Below, piece by piece: positions 54,208 to 63,039 of a DNA stretch of 64,000 nucleotides. Source of the stretch: Halarchaeum rubridurum (GTDB lineage: Archaea; Halobacteriota; Halobacteria; Halobacteriales; Halobacteriaceae); the NCBI RefSeq assembly GCF_014647115.1, contig NZ_BMOO01000002.1, positions 487,992-551,991 on the forward strand. The letters are read 5' to 3'. Position 1 is the stretch's first letter, and every line of letters starts with the position of its first letter. Both the position numbers and the translations under genes were made by a program. The notes beneath the pieces were generated by a model. It saw nothing but the letters and a program-made list of their open reading frames with translations, did no database searches and was not told the origin of the DNA.

Positions 54208-54809
54208 GCCGACACCTCCGGTGGCGCGACGGCCGGACTCGCGTCGGCGCTGGCCGTCGCGCTCTCGCTCGTCGCGTTCGCCCCACTCGTGTTCCCCGCC
54301 GCGCCGCTCTCGTTCCGTGGGAGCTCGTCCGCCGGGACGACGACGAGCTGGCCCGCCATGCTCTGGTGGCCCGCGCCGCAGTACTCGTGGCAGACGATGC
54401 CGTACGACTTCGGTTCGTCGAACTCGGTCGTGAGCTTCGTCACCTGTCCGGGGATGACCATGGCGTTCAGGTGCGTGCCGACGACGTCGAAGCCGTGGAC
54501 GACGTCGGGACTCGTGACGTAGAGCGTCACGGTGGTGTTCGCGGGCACCATGACCGGCTCCTGGCTGCCCGGCTGGAAGAGGAACTGGCGGGCGACGACG
54601 GTCACGACGTAGTGGTCGTCGCTCGCCCAGTGCCCGCCGGGGTCGGCGAACCGCGTCTCCTCCAGTGCGTTCGGGTCGAGTTGCTGGCCGGTGTCACCGA
54701 CGGTGCCGACGCCCATGCCGGCGACGCCGTAGACGATGGAGGCGACGAGCCCCACGATGAACACGAGCGATACGGCGATCCATATCTTTTCGAGTCTGTG
54801 TATCTCCAT
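54204..54809 (-). CDS. cbaB: ba3-type cytochrome oxidase subunit II
   Basis: This 201-residue subunit has one N-terminal membrane helix (IAVSLVFIVGLVASIVYGV), then a cupredoxin domain with the binuclear CuA site: a His in VVHGFDVVGTH and the motif CHEYCGAGHQSM. The domain faces outside and accepts electrons. Its stop overlaps the CbaA start. The start at 54809 (MEIHRLEKIW) is four bases from the halocyanin stop. Confidence 0.94.
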   Translation of the reverse strand: MEIHRLEKIWIAVSLVFIVGLVASIVYGVAGMGVGTVGDTGQQLDPNALEETRFADPGGHWASDDHYVVTVVARQFLFQPGSQEPVMVPANTTVTLYVTSPDVVHGFDVVGTHLNAMVIPGQVTKLTTEFDEPKSYGIVCHEYCGAGHQSMAGQLVVVPADELPRNESGAAGNTSGANATSESATASADASPAVAPPEVSA

Positions 54810-54813
54810 GGTG

Positions 54814-56052
54814 TTAGCCGAAGATGTGCGGGCCGTTTCCGAGGAACTCGACGAAGTACATGAGCGCCCACGCGACCGAGATGATCACGAAGTAGACGGC
54901 GAGGAGGGTCGCCGTCCCCCACGGGTCGTACTCGTCGTGGCCGAGTTCGCGCTCGGGCGTCGCGGGCGGTGCTTCCGGCGTCTCCGGCGGCGGGCCGGCC
55001 TCGCCGCGGCCGAGGAGGCCGTCGAACGCGCCGGCGCGGTGGTAGTCCCAGAGGAGATACGCGAGGATGGACGGGATGGCGACGACGGACGGCCCGGCGA
55101 TCCACGCGACGTTCCACCAGTTGAGGTCCGGGAGTACGCCGCCACCGCCCCCGCCACCGCCGGCGGCGCTCGTCCCGGTGACGAAGATGCCGCCCTTCAT
55201 CCCCATCGAGAGGTGGGGCGTACAGTAGTAGGTGTACGTCCCGCTCGTCTCGAAGGTGTGCGAGTGGGTGTACCCCTCGTTCTCGATACTGCTGACACCG
55301 CTCCAGCTCGACCCGGTGGGTTTGGACTCGACCTGAATGTCGTGGGTGTTCGACACCCACTCGAACGTCACCTCGGTCCCGGGCGAAATCTTCACCGCCG
55401 GTGGCGCGTAGGCGTACGAGCCGCCGTTGCCGTCCGCGCCCACTTGGACGGTGACCGCGTCCTGGCCGGTCTTGTCGACGGTCGAGCCGTCGTAGTTCCC
55501 GACGGCGCCGCCCCGCGCCGAGTCGGTGAACCACTCCCCCCACTCCGGGCTCGTGCTTCCACCGCCACCGCCGCCGCTTCCGCCGACGACGATGGCGCCC
55601 TTCATCCCGAGCGAGAGGTGGGGCGTGCAGTAGTACTTGTAGACGCCCGCCGTCTCGAAGGTGTGCGAGTGGGTGTATCCCTCGTTCTCGATGGTGTCGA
55701 CGCCCTCCCAGCTCGCGCCCGAGGGGGCGGACTCGACTTGGATGTCGTGGGTGTTCGACACCCACTCGAACGTCACCTCGGTCCCGGGCGAAATCTTCAC
55801 CGCCGGCGGCGCGTACGCGTACGACCCACCGTTGCCCTGTGCGCCGACCTGGACGGTGACCGCGTCCTGGCCGGTCTTATCGACCGTCGTCCCGTCGTAG
55901 TTCTCCGTCGCGGCCCCCCTCGCGTCGCCCGTGAACCACCCGCCGTATGGGTCGGAGGCGGCCGCCGAGAGCCCGGTGCTCGCGCCGAGGGTCGCGGCGA
56001 CGGCGCTCGCGTCACGGAGGAACCGCCGCCGGCTGTACCGCCGATCAGACAT
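54814..56052 (-). CDS. Tandem halocyanin with C-terminal membrane helices
   Basis: This 412-residue protein is a fusion. A Tat signal (RRFLRDASAVAATLG) is followed by two cupredoxin (halocyanin) domains (about residues 30-160 and 165-295), each with the blue-copper set H and C-T-P-H-L-x3-M (HDIQVES, YYCTPHLS, GMKG). Gly-rich linkers join them, and the C-terminus has two membrane helices (SVVAIPSILAYLLWDYHR; LLAVYFVIISVAWALMYFV). It would shuttle electrons to CbaB from the outer face. The two cupredoxin domains are nearly identical at DNA level, showing recent duplication. First gene of the oxidase operon. Confidence 0.9.
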   Translation of the reverse strand: MSDRRYSRRRFLRDASAVAATLGASTGLSAAASDPYGGWFTGDARGAATENYDGTTVDKTGQDAVTVQVGAQGNGGSYAYAPPAVKISPGTEVTFEWVSNTHDIQVESAPSGASWEGVDTIENEGYTHSHTFETAGVYKYYCTPHLSLGMKGAIVVGGSGGGGGGSTSPEWGEWFTDSARGGAVGNYDGSTVDKTGQDAVTVQVGADGNGGSYAYAPPAVKISPGTEVTFEWVSNTHDIQVESKPTGSSWSGVSSIENEGYTHSHTFETSGTYTYYCTPHLSMGMKGGIFVTGTSAAGGGGGGGGVLPDLNWWNVAWIAGPSVVAIPSILAYLLWDYHRAGAFDGLLGRGEAGPPPETPEAPPATPERELGHDEYDPWGTATLLAVYFVIISVAWALMYFVEFLGNGPHIFG

Positions 56053-56224
56053 CGTGACCACGGGTCGGAGCCGACCCCGGTCTCGGTGACGTCGCCCTCG
56101 CGGCGAGCGGTCGTAATGCTCCCATGGGCGGACGTCGACCGACCGCGGACTTATCGTATCGGGACCTTCTATCCTGCTGGGAATACCCGACAGGCCTTAT
56201 CCGGTCGACGAGAGACCACCGCGT

Positions 56225-56413
56225 ATGGTCGACGTTCCGCTCCACTGGCTCACCGTGCTGGTGTCGCTCGCCGCCGTTCCCGCCGCGGTCTACCTGTCGG
56301 TGAACCGCGACCCCGTCGTCGCGCTCACGTTCGTCAACATCGCCCTCGTCGCGGGGCTCCTCTACCGGTGTTTCGCCCCCGGCGAAGAGCGCGCGACGGC
56401 CGAGCACACCTGA
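56225..56413 (+). CDS. Small two-helix membrane protein
   Basis: This 62-residue protein has two hydrophobic helices (about residues 5-23 and 31-48). A TATA-like ccttatcc about 27-32 bases upstream supports the start. It diverges from the oxidase operon and may be a small oxidase-associated subunit, but no motif confirms this. Confidence 0.6.
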   Translation: MVDVPLHWLTVLVSLAAVPAAVYLSVNRDPVVALTFVNIALVAGLLYRCFAPGEERATAEHT

Positions 56414-56436
56414 ACCGCCGAGGCTTCGAGGCGACG

Positions 56437-56838
56437 TCATCGCGGCACCGGCTCGGGGTTCGTCGCGCCCCGTTCGCGGTGCGAGACGCGGACCCTGATC
56501 CGTCCGCTCTCGTCGATGTCGAGTTCGACGTCGTCGACGAGTCGGCGATACTCGCTGATCGGCTTCTGGCCGCAGCGGGCCCGGGTTCGCTCCTCCAGTA
56601 GCCCCGCCTCCCTGAACAGGCTGAGCTTCCGATACGTCGTCGAGAGCGGGATGTCGAACGTCTCCGAGATTTCGCGCGCCGTGCGGGCGCGCTCGCTCGT
56701 CGCGTCGAGGATCGCGTGTCCATCGTCCCCGTTGAGGGCCGCGAGGAGCGACTGCACCGTCTCCGGCGCCTCGATGACCGTCACCGATTCCTCGGACTCG
56801 TCGGCTGTGCGTGCCACCGTCTTCGACGGCTGAATCAT
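56437..56838 (-). CDS. HTH transcriptional regulator
   Basis: This 133-residue protein has a winged-helix domain (residues about 30-95; TAREISETFDIPLSTTYRKLS, with the wing near RARCGQKPISEY). Its start is the ATG at 56838 (MIQPSKTV). A strong TATA-like tttatata near 56891-56898 lies upstream. It is next to the small membrane gene and the oxidase operon, so it may control respiration, but other targets are possible. Confidence 0.75.
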   Translation of the reverse strand: MIQPSKTVARTADESEESVTVIEAPETVQSLLAALNGDDGHAILDATSERARTAREISETFDIPLSTTYRKLSLFREAGLLEERTRARCGQKPISEYRRLVDDVELDIDESGRIRVRVSHRERGATNPEPVPR

Positions 56839-56992
56839 ACTCGACCGTACCGGGGCCTGAAGGACCAATCGACAGTCCCGATACTGGGGTAGTTTATATA
56901 CTCCTCGTCGGCGACGGCACGCGGTGTACCGTTCCCACGCCGTCGAAACGAGAGGGGGATATTTATTACGACACGCCGTGCCATCTCGTACG

Positions 56993-57139
56993 ATGGGTGG
57001 CGACGAGAGCACCGAATACACCTTCGTCTGCCCCGAGTGCGGCGAGTCGCTCGACGTGAACGCCTCGATGAGGGACGCGCTCCTCGACAGGGGGTGTGTG
57101 ATATGCGGTGCATCCGTCTCCCCGTCGGCGTTCGCCTGA
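56993..57139 (+). CDS. Small zinc-ribbon protein
   Basis: This 48-residue protein has two Cys pairs (FVCPECGES and GCVICGAS) forming a zinc ribbon, of the DUF7560-like type common in haloarchaea. A TATA-like atatttatt lies about 25-33 bases before the ATG at 56993. It may bind nucleic acid or a protein partner. Too short for further assignment. Confidence 0.8.
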   Translation: MGGDESTEYTFVCPECGESLDVNASMRDALLDRGCVICGASVSPSAFA

Positions 57140-57245
57140 CCGTCGCGCGCCGTCGCAACGCGGGCCCGCTACCGGTCGTCGCACACCGCGCGGGCGGACA
57201 GAGAAATATTCATTTCCCCATCGTGTCTTGACCGAACACGAGCCG

Positions 57246-57692
57246 ATGGCCCTGAACACGCAGACAGAACTCCCACCGGACGAGACGGCCGCGATACTGC
57301 GCCGTCACGAGACCGGCGTCATCTCGCTCGCCCGGGACGACGACCCCTACGCGATCCCGATCTCGTACGGCTACGACCCGGACGAGCGGACGTTCTACCT
57401 CCGCTTGGTCTCCTCCCCGGAGAGCGAGAAACGCCGATTCCTCGCCTCCACTCCGACGGCGCGCCTCGTCGTCTACGAGGAGGAGACGGACACGTACCGG
57501 AGCGTCGTCGCACAGGGCCCCCTCGAGGAGGTCGAGCGGGACGACCTCTCCGTCGAGCACATCGAACAGTACGGCGAGGCGAAACGACCCCTCTTCGAGA
57601 TATGGGGCGAGGAGAAACGCGACCTCGACATCCACCTCTATCGGCTCGTCGCGGAGACGCTCTCCGGGCGCGAGATAACCGTCGAGCGCTGA
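57246..57692 (+). CDS. Pyridoxamine 5'-phosphate oxidase-family flavin protein
   Basis: This 148-residue protein has the split-barrel layout of the PPOX family (ILRRHETGVISLARDDDPYAIPISYGYD and TFYLRLVSSPESEKRRFLAS). Such small members bind FMN, F420 or haem and act in redox defence. A TATA-like gaaatattc near 57200-57208 precedes it. No operon partner is clear. Confidence 0.88.
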   Translation: MALNTQTELPPDETAAILRRHETGVISLARDDDPYAIPISYGYDPDERTFYLRLVSSPESEKRRFLASTPTARLVVYEEETDTYRSVVAQGPLEEVERDDLSVEHIEQYGEAKRPLFEIWGEEKRDLDIHLYRLVAETLSGREITVER

Positions 57693-57784
57693 GCGCTGAA
57701 ACGCCTCGCCGACCGCGGACGGGCCGCACGCTCGCGTCTATCTGTGCACTCAAGTACCCGCGCGTCGAAGGGCCGAGTACGGCC

Positions 57785-58456
57785 ATGCCGTCGGGGATTC
57801 GGACCACCGTCACCTTCCGCGACGCGGACGTCTGTCCGCTCGCCGCGCTGTCGCAGCGAGCCGCCGCGACCCTCTCCTCCATCGCGGTGGCCGAACGGCA
57901 CGCGGCCGCCGCACCGCCGTCGCGTGCGCGCGTGGTGGACTTCTCCACCGGGACGACGCCGGCCGCGGTCGACGACGCCTCCGCCGCCGTGGACGCGACT
58001 CTCACCCCGCTCTTCGTCCACGGCGAGACGACCCGCTACCGACTCGCGTGCGACCCCGATGCGGGCTGTCCGCGCGCACGCCTCGCCGAACTCGGCTGTC
58101 CCGTCATCCGCCACGAGGTCCGCGAGGGCGTGGCGACGCTCGCGTTCTACGCCGAGGACTACGACCACCTCCGCGACGTCGTCGCGGACCTCCGCGAGCG
58201 ATTCCCCAGCGTGGACATCGAGCGATTCGTCCGTTCGCCCGCGGAGAGCACGCTCGGCGACGACGTCTTCGTCGACGCGAGTCGGCTCACCGACCGGCAG
58301 CGCGAAGTCCTCGAAACCGCCTACGAGATGGGGTACTTCGAGCGTCCGCGACACGCCAACGCGACCGACGTCGCCGCGGCGCTCGACATCGACCCGACGA
58401 CGTTCAGCGAACACCTCGCCGCCGCGCAGTCGAAGGTTTTCGCCGACCTCCTCTGA
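57785..58456 (+). CDS. HTH-10 (bacterio-opsin activator-like) regulator
   Basis: This 223-residue regulator ends in the HTH-10 domain (LTDRQREVLETAYEMGYFERPRHANATDVAAALDIDPTTFSEHL region), the Bat-type DNA-binding domain of haloarchaea. The N-terminal part (residues 1-150) has no sensor motif except scattered Cys (C17, C98 and others). It starts at the ATG at 57785. Targets unknown; light, oxygen or redox genes are common. Confidence 0.85.
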   Translation: MPSGIRTTVTFRDADVCPLAALSQRAAATLSSIAVAERHAAAAPPSRARVVDFSTGTTPAAVDDASAAVDATLTPLFVHGETTRYRLACDPDAGCPRARLAELGCPVIRHEVREGVATLAFYAEDYDHLRDVVADLRERFPSVDIERFVRSPAESTLGDDVFVDASRLTDRQREVLETAYEMGYFERPRHANATDVAAALDIDPTTFSEHLAAAQSKVFADLL

Positions 58457-58519
58457 CTCGCGGACGGCGACCATCGCTCCCGCTCGGAGTCGCCTCGTCT
58501 ACGCGCTGTCGCCGCGGCC

Positions 58520-59221
58520 TCACTCCTCTTTTTTCCGGAGACGTTCGTCGAGGAGTTCGCCGCGCGCGTGCCACGTCCGGGGACGGTAGGCGACGACGAG
58601 CGCGGCGGCGAAGAACGCCGCGACGAGCCCGACGACGACGGGGCCGGGGACCATCCCGACGGCCGCCGTCCGGAGCCAGTACTCGGGGGAGAAGGCGGTG
58701 ATGCGGACGAGCCACGCGACGAGCAGGACCGCGAAGAGCGGGAGGTAGATGCGTCGGAGGCGGTGTGCGAGGGCCTCCTCGGTGGTGATTTTGAGGACCG
58801 GCTTGCGGTAGTCCGCCCCGAGTCGCTCGCGCCACGCGGGGTCGCTGACGTCCTGTGCGGGGTCGAGACCGACGGCCCAGACGTTCTCCTGGAGGACGCG
58901 GACGCGCGAGCGCCAGATGTCGTAGCCCCGATAGCGGCGCGCCTCGATGCCGAGGAAGACGCCGAGCGTGGCGACGCCGACGAGAATGATGTAGTGGGGA
59001 TTGCTCGGACTGGAGAACGCCCACGTGAGGATGGCGGCTATGACGATGACCGCCCAGTCGGTGGTCTTGTCGAGGCGCTCGCGCCAGTACTTCATCCGGT
59101 GGACTTCGCCGCGGTAGAGGTGCGCGAGTGCGCTGCTCGGCCCCATGTCCTCGTCGAGGAGCCCCTCCCCGACGTCGCGGAACGCCTCGTCCGTCGGATC
59201 GTCCGGGCGGTCGTCGGTCAT
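58520..59221 (-). CDS. DUF2270 membrane protein
   Basis: This 233-residue protein belongs to the DUF2270 family (HLYRGEVHRMKYWRERLDKTTDWAV, then two membrane helices, a conserved EARRYRGYDIWRSRVR, and two further helices near the end). It is the last gene of the TusA-DsrE operon. Function unknown; its place with sulfur-transfer genes is the only clue. Confidence 0.85.
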   Translation of the reverse strand: MTDDRPDDPTDEAFRDVGEGLLDEDMGPSSALAHLYRGEVHRMKYWRERLDKTTDWAVIVIAAILTWAFSSPSNPHYIILVGVATLGVFLGIEARRYRGYDIWRSRVRVLQENVWAVGLDPAQDVSDPAWRERLGADYRKPVLKITTEEALAHRLRRIYLPLFAVLLVAWLVRITAFSPEYWLRTAAVGMVPGPVVVGLVAAFFAAALVVAYRPRTWHARGELLDERLRKKEE

Positions 59222-59234
59222 CGGTGGCTCCGGT

Positions 59235-59822
59235 TCACACGAGGAGTTGGATGTCGGCTTCGGTCATATCCCGGATGGCGGTGGCGGCACCGACGCCGGT
59301 CGTGACGCCGTCGTAGAAGTCGGCCTCGTCGTAGCCCATGAGGTCGATAGTCATCTGGCAGGCCTGGAACTCGACGCCCATGTCGAGACCGGTGCCGAGG
59401 AGTTCCTCGATGGTCGCGGTGTCGTTGTCCGCGATGCGCTTTTCCATCATCCGCGTCGTCAGCCGGTCCATCCCGGGGAGCGCGCCGACGAGGTTCGGGA
59501 CGGGCATGTTCGGGTTGCCGACGGCGCTCAGTTGCAGGTCCTTCGAGCGCTCCTCGTGGAGGATGTCGAGCCCCCAGAACGTGTGGAAGACGGTCACGTC
59601 GTAGCCGAACGCCGCGGCCGTCGAGGCGAGGATGAGCGGCGGGTAGGCCATGTCGAGCGTGCCCTTCGTGGCGATTATCGACATCTTCGGTGGCCCGTCG
59701 TCGCCGTCATCCGTCGCGGCGTCGAGCTCCGCGACGTGGGCTTCGAGCTCCGCGACCCGCGCCTCCAGTTCCGCGCGACTCGGCGCCGCGCCGTCGTCCG
59801 CGGATGGGGTATCGGTGCTCAT
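59235..59822 (-). CDS. DsrE/DsrF-like sulfur-transfer protein
   Basis: This 195-residue protein has an N-terminal coiled-coil (residues about 14-36) followed by a DsrE/DrsH-like domain (MSIIATKGTLDMAYPPLILASTAAAFGYDVTVFHTFWGLDIL) with a likely persulfide-bearing Cys in EFQACQMT. It follows the TusA gene directly, with the ATG abutting its stop. Such proteins pass sulfane sulfur between carriers. DUF2270 is 13 bases downstream. Confidence 0.9.
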   Translation of the reverse strand: MSTDTPSADDGAAPSRAELEARVAELEAHVAELDAATDDGDDGPPKMSIIATKGTLDMAYPPLILASTAAAFGYDVTVFHTFWGLDILHEERSKDLQLSAVGNPNMPVPNLVGALPGMDRLTTRMMEKRIADNDTATIEELLGTGLDMGVEFQACQMTIDLMGYDEADFYDGVTTGVGAATAIRDMTEADIQLLV

Positions 59823-60071
59823 CTATTCGGTCTTGCGGACGTAGTGCGTGTAGCGCCCGTCGTCCTCGTCCGCGTCCTGGCCGAGGAGCTCGACGCCGTC
59901 GGTGGTCTCGGCCCAGCCGCCGAGGTCGCTCACGCTCCCGGGGTCGGTGGCGAGCACTTCGAGGACCGCGCCCGCGTCCAGCTCGTCGACGGCCTGCTTC
60001 GTCTTCACGACCGGCATCGGGCAGTTCTGTTCCGTCACGTCGAGCGTCTCGGTGGTTTCGTAGTCGTCCAT
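59823..60071 (-). CDS. TusA-like sulfur carrier protein
   Basis: This 82-residue protein has the SirA/TusA motif E-x-N-C17-P-M-P, with the persulfide Cys. It would accept sulfur from a rhodanese or persulfide source. It is the first gene of a three-gene minus operon (TusA, DsrE-like, DUF2270). The divergent rhodanese-dioxygenase fusion lies 200 bases away, and inverted repeats sit in the gap. Confidence 0.93.
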   Translation of the reverse strand: MDDYETTETLDVTEQNCPMPVVKTKQAVDELDAGAVLEVLATDPGSVSDLGGWAETTDGVELLGQDADEDDGRYTHYVRKTE

Positions 60072-60150
60072 GGTATTGAACTCACCATCCAATACCGAAC
60101 CGGCGATGAAAAGCGTATCGGTAGATGTGGACGAACAAGGCAATACCGAT
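60072..60150. promoter_or_regulatory. Operator-like inverted repeats in the sulfur cluster promoter
   Basis: A perfect inverted repeat ggtattg (60072-60078) and caatacc (60090-60096), 11 bases apart, overlaps the TusA promoter zone. A further caataccgat is at 60141-60150, facing atcggta at 60117-60123. The same core (taccgat/atcggta) recurs. These fit sites for a sulfur-responsive repressor controlling both divergent transcripts. Confidence 0.55.
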
Positions 60151-60275
60151 AACGGAGCAGGCGCATCTACTACCGTGTAAACGTCTTTGAGGGAGATAGG
60201 CGCGAAATAGTATTGTGTATATAGTGTACTTCTATGCAAAGCCTTATTTTCGACTGGACGGTAGTGGGGAGTGTG

Positions 60276-61517
60276 ATGAGCGACGACGCGACCACAGCGG
60301 CGGACGACGCGGTCGGGACGGTCACGCCCGAGCGGCTGAAAGAACGCGTGGACGCCGGGGAGGACGTCTTCCTCCTCGACGTCCGGAGCGAGGACGACTA
60401 CGCGGAGTGGCACATCGGCGGCGAGAGCGTCGAGAGCGTCAACTACCCGTACTTCGAGCTCCTCGACGGCGTCCCCGACGACCTCCGCGACGCCCTCCCG
60501 GACGGTCGGCGGGTCACGGTCGTCTGCGCGAAGGGCGGCTCCAGCGAGATGGTCGCCGAGACGCTCGCCGACGAGGGGTACGACGCCGACCACCTCGAAC
60601 GCGGGATGAAGGGGTGGGCGCGCCTCTACGAGTACGACGAGCTCGACGTCCGCGCGACGACCGCCGCGAGCCGCGGGACGACGAGCGGCGACCGCGGAGC
60701 CGGGAGCGACGTGACGGTCGCGCAGTACCGGCGTCCCTCCTCGGGCTGTCTCGCGTACCTCGTCGTCTCGGACGACGAAGCCGCCGTGATAGACCCGCTG
60801 CGCGCGTTCGCCGAGACGTACGTGCAGGACGCCCGCACGCTCGGTGCCGACCTCGTCTACGCACTCGACACGCACGTCCACGCCGACCACGTCTCGGGGG
60901 TCCGCACGCTCGCCGACGGGACCACGAGCGGTGCGACGGCCGTCCTCCCCGCGGCCGCCGACGCGCGCGGCGTCGACTACGACGTCGACTACGAGACGGT
61001 CGCGGACGGCGATGTGCTGGAAGTCGGCGACGTCGAAATCGAGGCCGTCCACACGCCCGGCCACACGACCGGCATGACGACCTATCGCGTGGGGAACGTG
61101 CTCTTCACCGGCGACGGCCTCTTTACGGAGAGCGTCGCGCGCCCGGACCTCGAGGACCCCGAAGCCGCCCGGGACGCCGCGCGCACCCTCCACGCGAGCC
61201 TCCGTGGACTCATCGAGCGCTTCGACGACGACGTAATCGTCGCGCCCGCGCACTACTCGGATGCCGCGACGCCGAACGACGACGGGACGTACACCGCCGC
61301 ACTCGGCGACCTCGTCGAGACGATGGACGCGCTCTCGATGGACGAGGACGCGTTCGTCGACTACGTCGTGCGCGACATGCCGCCGCGCCCGGCGAACCAC
61401 GAGTCGATAATCGCGACGAACCTCGGGTACGAAACCCACGACGACGAGTCGGCGTTCGAACTCGAACTCGGGCCGAACAACTGCGCCGCGAGCGAGGACG
61501 CGATGACGGGTGAGTGA
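60276..61517 (+). CDS. Rhodanese-persulfide dioxygenase fusion (rhodanese first)
   Basis: This 413-residue protein has an N-terminal rhodanese domain (residues about 15-120, active-site C84 in VVCAKGGSS) followed by an ETHE1-type metallo-beta-lactamase domain (about 145-400) with metal motif T-H200-V-H202-A-D204-H205 and later HTPGHTTG. Persulfide dioxygenase fusions such as CstB usually have the rhodanese after the oxygenase; here the order is reversed. The start ATG at 60276 is chosen as the strong TATA at 60213-60220 would start RNA after the upstream ATG at 60234. It converts persulfide to sulfite and/or thiosulfate. Confidence 0.9.
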   Translation: MSDDATTAADDAVGTVTPERLKERVDAGEDVFLLDVRSEDDYAEWHIGGESVESVNYPYFELLDGVPDDLRDALPDGRRVTVVCAKGGSSEMVAETLADEGYDADHLERGMKGWARLYEYDELDVRATTAASRGTTSGDRGAGSDVTVAQYRRPSSGCLAYLVVSDDEAAVIDPLRAFAETYVQDARTLGADLVYALDTHVHADHVSGVRTLADGTTSGATAVLPAAADARGVDYDVDYETVADGDVLEVGDVEIEAVHTPGHTTGMTTYRVGNVLFTGDGLFTESVARPDLEDPEAARDAARTLHASLRGLIERFDDDVIVAPAHYSDAATPNDDGTYTAALGDLVETMDALSMDEDAFVDYVVRDMPPRPANHESIIATNLGYETHDDESAFELELGPNNCAASEDAMTGE

Positions 61518-62076
61518 CGTGTCGGCGCTCGCTTCGCTCCTCGGTGTCTTCGAGCCGCTCGCTCAGCGCGCGGCGTCGTCACCCGCGCTCCCGTCGATTT
61601 TCGGCGCGTTCGAGTCGACGCCGTTCCCCAACGGCGTCACGCACTACGCCGTCGGCGGCGCGCTCGTCGGCCTGGGCGTCGCGATCATCTACCTCGCCAC
61701 CGCCATCACCGCCGGGAACTCGACGTTCCTGGAGACGACGCTCTCCTACGTCTCCGACCTCCCGCGGTTCAACGAACCGACGTACGTCGCGTCGCGCGAC
61801 TGGCGGGTCGTCCTCGCCCTCAGCACGGTCGCGGGCGCGGGGCTCTACACGCTCCTCCTCGGGAGTCCGTGGACGACCGACGTCGGCTGGTGGCGACTCG
61901 CCGTCGGCGGCTTCCTCGTCGGCGTCGGCACGCGCGTCGGCAAGGGCTGCACGATGGGTCACGGCGTCTGCGGGCTCGGCTCCGGCTCGCGCGTCTCGAT
62001 GGTGAACGTCGCCGTCTTCGTCGGCGTCGCCATCGTCACCGCGCTCGCCGTCGCCGCCGCGGGGGTGAGTCCGTGA
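61510..62076 (+). CDS. YeeE/YedE family transporter, N-terminal half
   Basis: This 188-residue membrane protein has about four helices and the thiosulfate-channel signature KGCTMGHGVCGLGSGS. The GTG at 61510 (MSDVSAL) overlaps the previous stop. YeeE channels usually are one chain of about 350 residues; here two shorter genes overlap (TGATG at 62074-62078), so this is the first half. It probably imports thiosulfate or a related sulfur anion. Confidence 0.9.
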   Translation: MSDVSALASLLGVFEPLAQRAASSPALPSIFGAFESTPFPNGVTHYAVGGALVGLGVAIIYLATAITAGNSTFLETTLSYVSDLPRFNEPTYVASRDWRVVLALSTVAGAGLYTLLLGSPWTTDVGWWRLAVGGFLVGVGTRVGKGCTMGHGVCGLGSGSRVSMVNVAVFVGVAIVTALAVAAAGVSP

Positions 62077-62534
62077 TGGCGGCGCGCCACCCCCTCTTCT
62101 ACCCCATCGTAATCCTCGGCGGGCTCGTCGAGGGATTCGGCCTCGCGTACAGCCAGATGGCGAAACCCGAGGTCGTCCTCGGCTTCCTCCAGCTCGACGA
62201 CCTCGGCCTCCTGCTCGTGATGGTCGCCGCCGCGCTCGTCATCGGCACCGCGATCTTCGCGGGCGTCGCCGTCCTCGGCGAGGCGCCCCTCACGGGGAAT
62301 CCCTACCGTCGTCGCCTGAAGTCCATGGACCGGACCGTCCTCGTCGGCGGCGCGATCTTCGGCGTCGGCTGGGGGCTCTCCGGCATCTGCCCCGGGGCGG
62401 GCTACGCCAGCGTCGGCATCGGGAACTACCCGATCCTCGTCGCCATCGCCGCGATGTTCCTCGGCGCGTACGCGCAGGGCTACTGGCGCGCGCGCACCGC
62501 GGACGACGATGGAACGAGCGGCACAGTGGAGTGA
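62076..62534 (+). CDS. YeeE/YedE family transporter, C-terminal half
   Basis: This 152-residue membrane protein has about four helices and the second signature GWGLSGICPGAGYASVG. It starts at the ATG at 62076, which shares its A with the stop of the first-half gene. The two halves are known from split YeeE pairs in other prokaryotes. It likely acts as a heterodimer for sulfur-compound uptake beside the persulfide dioxygenase. Confidence 0.9.
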   Translation: MAARHPLFYPIVILGGLVEGFGLAYSQMAKPEVVLGFLQLDDLGLLLVMVAAALVIGTAIFAGVAVLGEAPLTGNPYRRRLKSMDRTVLVGGAIFGVGWGLSGICPGAGYASVGIGNYPILVAIAAMFLGAYAQGYWRARTADDDGTSGTVE

Positions 62535-62613
62535 ACCGCGACCGCGACGACGCCCGTTCAGTCTTGCACCGTCCACGCAAATACTTTTGAGCGCGCGACG
62601 CATACACTAAGCA

Positions 62614-63015
62614 ATGCCTGATTCGATGAGCGAGATGCTCCAACAGGACATGGAGTGCGAGGGCCTCCTGGAGTGTTTCCACGGGCTGAAGGCGCTCGAC
62701 GAGGACATCTTCCGCGTGCTGTGTGAGCGCGAGGACCCGCTCACGGTCGACGAGATCGCCGACGCGGTCGACCGGGAGCGCTCGACTGCCTATCGGTCCG
62801 TCCAGCGTCTCCTCCAAGCGGGGTTCATCCAGAAGGAGCAGGTGAACTACGAGCAGGGCGGCTACTACCACGTCTACCGGCCGCGCGACGGCGAGGCAAT
62901 CGCCCAGGAACTCCAGCGGACGCTCAACGACTGGTACGCGAAGATGGGTCAACTCATCGGCGAGTTCGAGCGGAAGTACGGCGACGAACCGGAGCCCGCG
63001 GCCGCCGAGAGCTGA
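62614..63015 (+). CDS. TrmB-like winged-helix regulator with N-terminal Cys pair
   Basis: This 133-residue regulator has a TrmB/HTH-type winged helix (LTVDEIADAVDRERSTAYRSVQRLL, with a wing near YEQGGYYHVY), and a short C-terminal helix. Two cysteines, C15 and C21 (MECEGLLECF), precede the domain. In sulfur regulators a pair of Cys can form a persulfide or tetrasulfide bridge, so sensing of sulfane sulfur is a reasonable guess. A TATA-like caaatactttt lies about 25-35 bases before the ATG. Confidence 0.85.
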   Translation: MPDSMSEMLQQDMECEGLLECFHGLKALDEDIFRVLCEREDPLTVDEIADAVDRERSTAYRSVQRLLQAGFIQKEQVNYEQGGYYHVYRPRDGEAIAQELQRTLNDWYAKMGQLIGEFERKYGDEPEPAAAES

Positions 63016-63039
63016 CGCGAATCACCGATTAGTGACGCG

